This document shows positions 1 to 5,035 of a stretch of 5,035 nt of DNA, in pieces (within the stretch, counting starts at the first letter, position 1; each line of letters opens with the position of its first letter). The notes under the pieces were generated by a model, which ran no database searches, had not been told where the DNA came from, and was given only the letters and a program-made list of their open reading frames with translations. The stretch spans positions 1 through 5,035 of the forward strand of contig CABUHP010000142.1 of NCBI GenBank assembly GCA_902491415.1, read 5' to 3'. This DNA is from an uncultured Collinsella sp. (GTDB lineage Bacteria; Actinomycetota; Coriobacteriia; Coriobacteriales; Coriobacteriaceae). The position numbers were made by a program, and so were the translations under genes.

Positions 1-717
1 GGTCTTGGCACGGCCGGCGATAAGTTCAATCGCGGCAGCCATATCGTCGTGGGTCATGTTGTCGAACATGATGATGTCGGCGCCGGCCTCCATGGCCTCG
101 CGCACCATGTCCAGGTTCTCGCACTCGATCTCGACCGTCGTGGTAAACGATGCATGGGCGCGCGCCATCTCGATCGCACGCGTCACGCCACCGGCGGCAT
201 CGATGTGGTTGTCCTTGAGCATGACGGCCGTCGACAGGTTGTAGCGGTGGTTGCTGCCGCCGCCAATCTCAACCGCCGCCTTCTCAAACACGCGCATGCC
301 CGGCGTGGTCTTGCGCGTGTCGACGAGCACGGTCTTGGTTCCCTCGAGCGCCGCGGCCATGCTGTGCGTGTAGGTAGCGATGCCGCTCATGCGCTGCAGG
401 TAGTTGAGCGCCACGCGCTCGCCCGAAAGCAACACGCGCGCATCGCCGCGCACCTGACCCACATGGTCGCCGGCGTGCACCTCGTCGCCATCGGCAACGT
501 CGAGCAGCACCGAGCTCTGCGAATCCAGCAGCTCAAAGGTGCGGGCGAACACATCCAAGCCGGCGATGATGCCATCGGCCTTGGCGATAAGCTCAACGGT
601 AGCGGGACGCGCCGTGGGGCACACGCTCGCCGTGCTCACGTCCTCAAACGTAATGTCCTCGCGCAGAGCCTGCAGAATCAGATCATCGACGACGAGTTTC
701 ATGGTAATGGGATTCAT
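1..717 (-). CDS. nadC: Nicotinate-nucleotide pyrophosphorylase (quinolinate phosphoribosyltransferase), C-terminus cut by window edge
   Basis: NadC converts quinolinate and PRPP to nicotinate mononucleotide, CO2 and pyrophosphate in the cytosol, closing the de novo route begun by NadB and NadA. The 239 visible codons run open to position 1, so about 40 residues are missing compared with the usual 280 or so. Visible family motifs in order are EDITFEDVST (20-29), NYLQRMSGIAT (105-115), DTRKTTPGMR (133-142, with the PRPP/quinolinate-binding Arg-Lys), GGGSNHR (152-158), LKDNHI (167-172) and EIECEN (196-201). They are followed by AGADIIMFDNM (211-221), typical of the type II phosphoribosyltransferase barrel. 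All expected active-site basic and acidic residues that fall in the window are present. The start ATG at 717 is supported by a strong Shine-Dalgarno lying inside the last codons of nadB; an in-frame ATG at 702 is less well placed. The gene starts 3 nt after the nadB stop, so translational coupling is likely. Confidence 0.96.
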   Translation of the reverse strand, partial: MNPITMKLVVDDLILQALREDITFEDVSTASVCPTARPATVELIAKADGIIAGLDVFARTFELLDSQSSVLLDVADGDEVHAGDHVGQVRGDARVLLSGERVALNYLQRMSGIATYTHSMAAALEGTKTVLVDTRKTTPGMRVFEKAAVEIGGGSNHRYNLSTAVMLKDNHIDAAGGVTRAIEMARAHASFTTTVEIECENLDMVREAMEAGADIIMFDNMTHDDMAAAIELIAGRAKT

Positions 718-720
718 GGT

Positions 721-2097
721 CTACTCCTCCACGGCCTGCGTGCCGGCGGCACGGGCCAAATCATCGATTGCAAGGGTGTCGGCGCTCAAGGCGCGGTGAC
801 GCCCGTCGAGCGCGGGCTCGCCCGCCTGCTCCACGGCCAGCGACTCGCCGGTACGCATGTACCACGCGGCGCGACGACCCCAGACCAGCGCCTCGAGCAG
901 GCTGTTTGATGCAAGGCGATTCTTGCCGTGAACGCCGTTGCAGGCCGTCTCGCCCGCGGCGTAGAGCTCGGGCATCGAGGTGTGGCCGTCCTTGTCGACC
1001 CACACGCCGCCCATAAAGTAGTGCTGCGTGGGCGTAACGGGAATGGGCTCGTCCAAGATGTCGCGGCCGTCCTCCAGGCAGCGCGCGCGGATATTGGCAA
1101 AGTGCCCGGTCACCACGTCGCGCTCGACGGGGGCAAAGCTCAGCCACTCGTGCTCGGTGTCATCCTGCTTCATCTGCTCGCGGATGGCGGCGGCGACAAC
1201 GTCGCGCGGCTGCAACTCGTCGGTAAAACGCTCGCCGGCGGCGTTGAGCAAAATCGCGCCCTCGCCGCGGCAGCTCTCGCTGATCAGGAACGTGCGACCC
1301 GGCTGCGGCGAGAACAGACCCGTGGGATGGATCTGCACGTAGTCCAGGTGCTCCATCTTAATGCCATGCTCCTGAGCGATGTAGCAGGCGTCGCCCGTGA
1401 GCTGCGGGTAGTTGGTCGAGTGGTCGTACACGCCGCCAATGCCACCCGTCGCCCACAGCGTGTGGCGGGCATGGATCTTAAACGGCTCGCCGGCATGCGC
1501 GCCCTCAGCGGCATTTACCAGCTCGTCGGCGGGACGAACCGAGTTGTCCTCGTCCACGGGAACGGCGACGATACCGGTGCACACCGTGTCGCCGTCACGC
1601 TCGCCCGTCAGGATGTCGGTCATGGCCACGTGCTCCAAAATCTGCACGTTGTCCAGCTTGCGGACAGCCTGAAGCAGCTTAGTCGTGATCTCCTTGCCGG
1701 TGATATCGGCATGGAAGGCAATGCGCGGACGGCTGTGTGCACCCTCGCGGGTAAAGTCGAGGCTGCCGTCGGCCTTGCGCTCAAAATCCACGCCCATCGC
1801 TAGCAGGTCGTTGATGACCGAGCGGCTCGAGCGAATCATGATGTCGACGCTCTCGCGGCGGTTCTCGTAGTGGCCGGCGTGCATGGTGTCCTCAAAGAAG
1901 GCATCGTAGTCCGAGCCTTCGGGCAGCACGCAAATGCCGCCCTGCGCGAGCATCGAATCGCACTCATCGACCGCGCCCTTGGAGAGCATGATCACGCGCG
2001 TGCTCGTCGGCAGATTGAGGGCCGCGTACAGACCCGCCACGCCGCAGCCGGCAATGACGACGTCGCACTCCATATCGGGGTATTGCTTGGTTTCCAC
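721..2097 (-). CDS. nadB: L-aspartate oxidase, short form
   Basis: NadB is an FAD-dependent cytosolic enzyme that oxidises L-aspartate to iminoaspartate, the substrate of NadA. In anaerobes of this family fumarate can serve as electron acceptor. With the GTG start it is 458 residues. An N-terminal dinucleotide fold carries G-x-G-x-x-G (G17, G19, G22), then SMLAQGGI (48-55), REGAHSRPRI (117-126), ATGGIGGVY (216-224), HPTG (257-260), SESCRGEG (273-280, active-site Arg region), HYFMGGV (359-365) and GKNRLASNSLLEALVWG (391-407). These are the standard NadB/SdhA-family signatures; the NRLASNSLLE block and its place between nadA and nadC favour NadB over a fumarate reductase subunit. Only about 50 residues follow that block, so the C-terminal helical domain of E. 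coli-type enzymes (about 540 residues) is largely absent. GTG at 2097 was chosen because AAGGGAGAGG precedes it by 6 nt. ATGs at 2124 and 2148 lie within a palindromic element. Confidence 0.96.
   Translation of the reverse strand: METKQYPDMECDVVIAGCGVAGLYAALNLPTSTRVIMLSKGAVDECDSMLAQGGICVLPEGSDYDAFFEDTMHAGHYENRRESVDIMIRSSRSVINDLLAMGVDFERKADGSLDFTREGAHSRPRIAFHADITGKEITTKLLQAVRKLDNVQILEHVAMTDILTGERDGDTVCTGIVAVPVDEDNSVRPADELVNAAEGAHAGEPFKIHARHTLWATGGIGGVYDHSTNYPQLTGDACYIAQEHGIKMEHLDYVQIHPTGLFSPQPGRTFLISESCRGEGAILLNAAGERFTDELQPRDVVAAAIREQMKQDDTEHEWLSFAPVERDVVTGHFANIRARCLEDGRDILDEPIPVTPTQHYFMGGVWVDKDGHTSMPELYAAGETACNGVHGKNRLASNSLLEALVWGRRAAWYMRTGESLAVEQAGEPALDGRHRALSADTLAIDDLARAAGTQAVEE
724..730 (-). 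promoter_or_regulatory. nadC ribosome binding site inside the nadB 3' end
   Basis: On the minus strand GGAGGAG is followed by TAGACC and then the nadC ATG at 717. GGAGG sits 8 nt before the ATG. The motif is also the two terminal Glu codons of nadB, so ribosomes finishing nadB end on the nadC initiation site. Confidence 0.85.
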
Positions 2098-2103
2098 AGG
2101 AAT

Positions 2104-2113
2104 CCTCTCCCTT
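2104..2113 (-). promoter_or_regulatory. nadB ribosome binding site deciding the GTG start
   Basis: The minus strand reads AAGGGAGAGG, then ATTCCT, then GTG GAA ACC. The purine-rich run is 6 nt from the GTG at 2097. The upstream ATG at 2148 has no comparable signal, and the GAGGGA before the ATG at 2124 is itself part of a hairpin stem. This favours GTG at 2097 as the true start. Confidence 0.6.
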
Positions 2114-2114
2114 G

Positions 2115-2149
2115 AATGTGACATAAGGGACCGTCCCTCATGCAACATT
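2115..2149. repeat. 35-bp imperfect palindrome (REP-like element) between nadA and nadB
   Basis: On the minus strand the left arm AATGTTGCATGAGGGA (2149-2134) and right arm TCCCTTATGTCACATT (2130-2115) flank the loop CGG. Thirteen of 16 positions are Watson-Crick complementary and two more can form G-U pairs, leaving one T-C mismatch. The core reads GGGACGGTCCC. No T-rich run follows on either strand, so it does not look like an intrinsic terminator. Its position just after the nadA stop and before the nadB Shine-Dalgarno fits a dispersed intergenic palindromic element that folds in the operon mRNA. From memory, similar GGGACGGTCCC-cored palindromes are dispersed in Coriobacteriia and Clostridia genomes; copy number cannot be judged from one window. 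Confidence 0.6.
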
Positions 2150-2152
2150 GTT

Positions 2153-3178
2153 CTAGCGTGCTGCGTACTCGAGCATACGGTCGAGCGTGAGCTTGGCCTG
2201 GTCGGCAGCCTCGTCCGACACGCCGATCTGCACCTCGCCCTCGCCCGTCTCCAGGCAGCGCACGAGCTTCTCGAGCGTGATGAGATCCATGTTGACGCAG
2301 GTGGGCTGCACCGCGGGGAAGTAGAACTTCTTGCCGGTGCCCTGGCAGCGGCGCTCGAGCTCGTAGAGCACGCCGCGGACCGTCACGATGATGAATTCGC
2401 TCGCGCCGGACTCCTCGGCATACTTGATGATGCCGGCGGTGGAGCCGATGTAGTCGGCCTCGGCCAGGACGTCGGCCTTGCACTCGGGGTGCGCCAGCAC
2501 GAGCGCGTCGGGGTGGGCCTCCGTCGCGTCGACGATCTGCTCGACGGTGATGATGTGATGGCGCGGGCAGTAGCCGTTGTTGAGGATGACGTGCTTTTGC
2601 GGCACCTGCTCGGCTACGAAGCGGCCCAGGTTTTGGTCGGGAATGAACAGGATATGCTGCTGCGGCAGCTCGGACACGATCTTGACGGCGTTGGAGCTGG
2701 TGACGCACACGTCGCTCCAGCTCTTGATCTCGACCGTGGAGTTGACGTAGCACACCACGGCCAGGTCGTCGCCGTACTCGGCGCGCGCCGCGTCGACCGT
2801 CTCGCGCTTGACCATGTGAGCCATGGGGCAGTCCGCGCCCGGCTCGGGCAGCAGCACGGTCTTAGTGGGATTGAGCAGCTTGGCGCTCTCGCCCATAAAC
2901 TCCACGCCGCACAACACGATGGTCTGCTGCGGCAGGCTCTTGGCGAGCTTTGCCAGGTAGAAGCTATCGCCGACGTAATCGGCAACGGCTTGGACCTCGG
3001 GCGCCACGTAATAGTGCGCCAGGATCACCGCGTCACGTTGGGTTTTTAGTTGCTGAATGGCCTCGACGAGCTCTGCGGGCACCAGTGCCGCACGCTCCGT
3101 TGCCGTCGTTGCCGATGCCAAGCCGGCCGCGATATCGCGTGCAAGCTCCGACGCATCCATGTTCGCGCTCTGTGCCAT
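2153..3178 (-). CDS. nadA: Quinolinate synthase, [4Fe-4S] enzyme, three-cysteine type
   Basis: NadA condenses iminoaspartate from NadB with dihydroxyacetone phosphate to form quinolinate in the cytosol, using an oxygen-sensitive [4Fe-4S] cluster. The 341-residue product has normal family length. Counting from the ATG at 3178, the three cluster ligands are C90 (in VLCGVEFMGESAK), C233 (in AHPECKADV) and C294 (in VQPTCVNM). Other family motifs are AHYYVAPEVQAVADYVGDS (54-72), LLPEPGADCPMAHM (109-122), CYVNSTVEIKSW (143-154), CVTSSNAVKIV (158-168), PDQNLG (180-185) and GSTAGIIKY (245-253). GAGAGGGG lies 5 nt before the ATG at 3178; an in-frame TTG at 3181 would leave only 2 nt and is unlikely. 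It is the first gene of the nadABC operon. The next cistron starts 55 nt after its stop, across the palindromic element. Its promoter region carries a large perfect inverted repeat, implying transcriptional control. Confidence 0.97.
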   Translation of the reverse strand: MAQSANMDASELARDIAAGLASATTATERAALVPAELVEAIQQLKTQRDAVILAHYYVAPEVQAVADYVGDSFYLAKLAKSLPQQTIVLCGVEFMGESAKLLNPTKTVLLPEPGADCPMAHMVKRETVDAARAEYGDDLAVVCYVNSTVEIKSWSDVCVTSSNAVKIVSELPQQHILFIPDQNLGRFVAEQVPQKHVILNNGYCPRHHIITVEQIVDATEAHPDALVLAHPECKADVLAEADYIGSTAGIIKYAEESGASEFIIVTVRGVLYELERRCQGTGKKFYFPAVQPTCVNMDLITLEKLVRCLETGEGEVQIGVSDEAADQAKLTLDRMLEYAAR

Positions 3179-3183
3179 CAAGG

Positions 3184-3191
3184 CCCCTCTC
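3184..3191 (-). promoter_or_regulatory. nadA ribosome binding site
   Basis: GAGAGGGG on the minus strand is separated by CCTTG from the ATG at 3178, a 5-nt spacer. This placement argues for the ATG rather than the overlapping in-frame TTG at 3181. Confidence 0.6.
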
Positions 3192-3213
3192 TTTTGGCGA
3201 ATCTTGGGGCTTT

Positions 3214-3242
3214 AGTATGACACCTAGGTTTACAGCTGACAA
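3214..3242 (-). promoter_or_regulatory. Candidate sigma-70-type promoter for nadABC
   Basis: On the minus strand TTGTCA (3242-3237, 5 of 6 to TTGACA) is followed after exactly 17 nt by CATACT (3219-3214, 4 of 6 to TATAAT). Transcription would begin near 3207, giving a leader of about 30 nt before the nadA ATG. The -35 box lies at the centre of the 19-bp inverted repeat and the spacer is covered by its left arm, as expected for a repressed promoter. The -10 match is modest, so the assignment rests on spacing and context. Confidence 0.5.
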
Positions 3243-3263
3243 GACAGCTGTAAACCTAGGTGT
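3220..3263. promoter_or_regulatory. Perfect 19-bp inverted repeat, probable NAD-pathway repressor operator
   Basis: The left arm ACACCTAGGTTTACAGCTG (3220-3238) and its exact reverse complement (3245-3263) flank the 6-nt centre ACAAGA. Each arm holds two similar half-sites, ACACCT and ACAGCT, 12 bp apart, mirrored on the other side as AGCTGT and AGGTGT. The dyad therefore has four half-sites, enough for two dimers. It overlaps the -35 and spacer of the likely nadA promoter. In Firmicutes and Thermotogales, nicotinate-responsive NiaR represses nad biosynthesis genes through ACA...TGT-type dyads; a NiaR-like protein is the simplest candidate, by inference only. No gene ends into the dyad from either side and no T-tract pattern fits, so a terminator role is unlikely. 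Confidence 0.7.
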
Positions 3264-3470
3264 AAAGTTGAAATAAAGATTCAATCATGTGGCAGGTCCA
3301 TATTCGAACTGGCAAGCTGAGGATAGCTGAGCTCTCGATGGCGCAGGAGGCATCTTTCGCCACCGCAATACCGCTTGGCGCGAGTTGCACGCCGTGGGGC
3401 GCAAACGGTCCGCACCCCCGCAAGCGGCGCGTACCCGATGTGGCAAAATCGAACTACTTAAGGGGGCCGA

Positions 3471-4193
3471 ATGCTCAAGATTATTGCCTGCGACGATGAT
3501 GTCGCTTTTCTAGATAGACTGCACCGGATGATCGACCGTTGGTCGACCGAGACGGGCACGGCGGTCGATGTTGCGCTCGTCACACGCGGCGAGGACCTGC
3601 TGGCCCGCCATGCCGCATCGCGCGCCGACATCATTCTGCTCGACATGATCATGCCGCTCGTCAACGGCATGGACACCGCACGCGAACTGCGCCAGGCCGA
3701 CACCGCCGTGCGCCTGGTGTTCCTCACCTCGTCGCCCGAGTTCGCGCTGGAATCCTACGAGGTCCGCGCCTTCGACTATCTGCTCAAGCCCGTGACTTAC
3801 GAACGCCTGGCGCAGTTACTCGACGAGCTTTCGAGCATGCGCCCGGCGGCAACCGACGAGCTCGTGATCAAAACTTCCTTTGGCTACCACGCCCTGCGCC
3901 TGTCCGACATCGAATATGCCGAGGCGCGCAACAAGCACGTGGTCTTCCACCTGCGCGACGGACGCGATATCGAGGCACTCGAGTCGTTCCGCAGCGTCGA
4001 GGACCGCTTGGAGCAAAACGCAGTCTTCTTTAAATGCCACCGCAGCTACCAGGTCAACCTGCGCAATATCGATCACTTTGACCGCACGGACATCGTCATG
4101 CGCTCGGGCGCGTGCATCCCGCTTTCGCGCAGTTGCAAGCAGGGATTCCAAGACGCCTACTTTGCGGTGCGCTTTGAGGGTGGGAGACACTGA
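3471..4193 (+). CDS. LytTR-family response regulator (two-component system)
   Basis: This 240-residue cytosolic transcription regulator combines an N-terminal receiver domain (about 1-118) with a C-terminal LytTR DNA-binding domain (about 129-234). Receiver landmarks are the acidic cluster D8-D9-D10, phospho-acceptor D58 in ADIILLDMIMP, T86 in FLTSS and K106 in YLLKP, all intact. The LytTR part shows ALRLSDIEYAEARNKHVVF (141-159) and the characteristic FFKCHRSYQVNLRNI (186-200). The length is typical of the AgrA/LytR class. The start ATG has AAGGGGG 4 nt upstream. The stop codon overlaps the ATG of the downstream kinase by one base, so the two are a coupled pair. Phosphorylation by that kinase should drive binding to target promoters. 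Targets are unknown, and no obvious pair of LytTR direct repeats was recognised in the window. Confidence 0.93.
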   Translation: MLKIIACDDDVAFLDRLHRMIDRWSTETGTAVDVALVTRGEDLLARHAASRADIILLDMIMPLVNGMDTARELRQADTAVRLVFLTSSPEFALESYEVRAFDYLLKPVTYERLAQLLDELSSMRPAATDELVIKTSFGYHALRLSDIEYAEARNKHVVFHLRDGRDIEALESFRSVEDRLEQNAVFFKCHRSYQVNLRNIDHFDRTDIVMRSGACIPLSRSCKQGFQDAYFAVRFEGGRH

Positions 4194-5035
4194 TGGTCTC
4201 CTCGGTCGAAATGGTCCTTTGGGCAATCCACCACGCCACGACGCTGCTCTTTGGCGTCTTTGCCTCGGCGGCGCTGTGCGGTGTCGAGATCAACCGGCGT
4301 CATGCGCTTGAACTGGTGTTGGTCGGCATCGTGACCGGCGCTGCCTTTTCGATCGCCAATGTCGTTGGCGGCGAACTATTTGCCCGACAGGTTTATCCAC
4401 TTGCCGTGCACCTGCCGCTTATCGTCTACCTGTGTGCGCGCTACCGCCTGAGCCCGCTGCTTGCCGCGCTCGGCATTACGAGTGCTTATCTGAGCTGCCA
4501 GTTCAGCAATTGGATGGGCATCGCCGCCTTTGCCGCAACCGATTCGCAGATCGCGTACTATCTGGCGCGCATCGCGACCACACTCGCCGTCTTTGCCGTC
4601 CTGTTGCATTGGGCCGGCGACATCGGTCCACGCTTGGCGATTAAAAGTACCACCGAGCTGGGCATCCTTTTAATCCTGCCGCTCGTCTATTACGTCTTTG
4701 ACTATGCCACCAACGTCTACACCACGCTGTTCCACTCGGGCTCGGTGGTAACGGTTGAGTTTTTGGCATTTGCGCTCTGTGCCTTCTATCTTATGTTTCT
4801 TGCCGTTTACCTGCGCGAATACGAAGAAAAGGAAACCGCCGAGCGAGAGCGCTGGATGCTCGAAACCCGCGACAGCGCCGCCATCAAAGAGCTCGAGGCT
4901 TGGCGTCAATCTGGGCGCGAGCTGTCGATTCTGCGCCACGATATGCGCCACTTCCTACGCGGCCTGGCCGCTTTAATTGAGGAGGGCCACACCGACGAGG
5001 CGCTCAAACGCATCGATGAACTCTGCGAAGCCGGC
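4193..5035 (+). CDS. Multi-pass membrane sensor histidine kinase, C-terminus cut by window edge
   Basis: The 281 visible codons remain open to the window end. The N-terminal half is hydrophobic with about seven predicted membrane segments, near residues 9-30, 39-59, 67-83, 87-113, 119-140, 153-175 and 186-207. This is the layout of AgrC-like and other peptide- or small-ligand-sensing kinases, without a large extracellular domain. A charged, probably coiled-coil linker follows (about 208-245, rich in Glu and Arg). The dimerisation/phosphoacceptor box ILRHDMRHFL (246-255) comes next, with H249 as the expected phosphorylated residue in an H-D-x-x-H pattern. The GHKL ATPase domain must lie beyond 5035. 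GGGAG sits 6 nt before the ATG, inside the regulator's 3' end, and TGATG joins the two genes. It should phosphorylate the upstream LytTR regulator. The ligand is unknown, and the membrane part matches no sensor family I can name with confidence. Confidence 0.88.
   Translation, partial: MVSSVEMVLWAIHHATTLLFGVFASAALCGVEINRRHALELVLVGIVTGAAFSIANVVGGELFARQVYPLAVHLPLIVYLCARYRLSPLLAALGITSAYLSCQFSNWMGIAAFAATDSQIAYYLARIATTLAVFAVLLHWAGDIGPRLAIKSTTELGILLILPLVYYVFDYATNVYTTLFHSGSVVTVEFLAFALCAFYLMFLAVYLREYEEKETAERERWMLETRDSAAIKELEAWRQSGRELSILRHDMRHFLRGLAALIEEGHTDEALKRIDELCEAG

Noticed and set aside
2115..2149. Palindrome as an intrinsic terminator after nadA
   Set aside because: Neither side has a T-rich run, and nadB and nadC continue in the same direction with no visible new promoter.
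49..3049. Long plus-strand open frames (49-909, 928-1803, 1934-3049) opposite the nad genes
   Set aside because: They are antisense shadows of GC-rich coding sequence. Their translations are rich in His, Arg, Ala and Val without domains, whereas the minus-strand frames carry complete NadC, NadB and NadA motifs.
3179..3181. TTG at 3181 as the nadA start
   Set aside because: It would sit only 2 nt from the Shine-Dalgarno, while the adjacent in-frame ATG at 3178 has a workable 5-nt spacer.
3220..3263. 19-bp inverted repeat as a terminator or mobile-element end
   Set aside because: It lies upstream of both divergent genes so no transcript needs to end there, and there is no transposase, target duplication or second copy in the window. 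Overlap with promoter boxes suits an operator better.
3287..3499. 70-residue plus-strand reading frame in the intergenic region
   Set aside because: No Shine-Dalgarno precedes its ATG, the composition is unremarkable, no family is recognisable, and it overlaps the start of the response regulator in another frame.
3816..4951. Minus-strand open frames opposite the response regulator and kinase
   Set aside because: They lie antisense to well-supported coding sequence and show no recognisable domains or ribosome binding sites.
1..5035. CRISPR arrays, tRNA or rRNA genes, phage or defence genes
   Set aside because: No regularly spaced direct repeats, no tRNA-like cloverleaf, and no such gene families were seen; the window is otherwise fully occupied by metabolic and signalling genes.

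Overview
The window is GC-rich, roughly 60% by eye, and holds two divergent transcription units. The minus strand (positions 3178 down to 1) carries the de novo NAD biosynthesis operon in the order nadA, nadB, nadC. The plus strand (3471 to the window end) carries a two-component system: a LytTR-type response regulator followed by a multi-pass membrane histidine kinase. The gene content, the GC level, the short anaerobe-style NadB, the LytTR/GHKL-like signalling pair and a palindromic repeat inside the operon together suggest a gut-type actinobacterium of the Coriobacteriia (Collinsella/Olsenella-like). This is an inference from overall character. No marker gene in the window proves it.

Layout. 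Positions 1-717 (minus) encode nadC, cut by the window edge with about 40 C-terminal residues missing. Positions 721-2097 (minus) encode nadB, whose best start is a GTG at 2097. Positions 2115-2149 hold a 35-bp imperfect palindrome between nadB and nadA. Positions 2153-3178 (minus) encode nadA. Positions 3179-3470 are the divergent intergenic region. It contains a perfect 19-bp inverted repeat (3220-3263) that overlaps a plausible nadA promoter, and a roughly 200-bp stretch with no convincing gene. Positions 3471-4193 (plus) encode the response regulator. Positions 4193-5035 (plus) encode the kinase, truncated by the window edge before its ATP-binding domain.

How the genes work together. NadB oxidises L-aspartate to iminoaspartate. 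NadA condenses it with dihydroxyacetone phosphate to quinolinate. NadC converts quinolinate with PRPP to nicotinate mononucleotide. The three enzymes form the complete aspartate-to-NaMN route and are evidently co-transcribed. The large dyad over the nadA promoter is placed as a repressor operator, most simply for an NAD-pathway regulator of the NiaR type, but no regulator gene is visible here. The divergent two-component system is translationally coupled (stop and start overlap by one base). Its signal and targets cannot be read from the window, and a link to NAD metabolism is not shown by adjacency alone.

Nothing here is a clearly new system. The most informative items are the nested four-half-site operator, the palindromic element inside the operon (which changes the likely nadB start), and the uncharacterised seven-helix sensor kinase pair.
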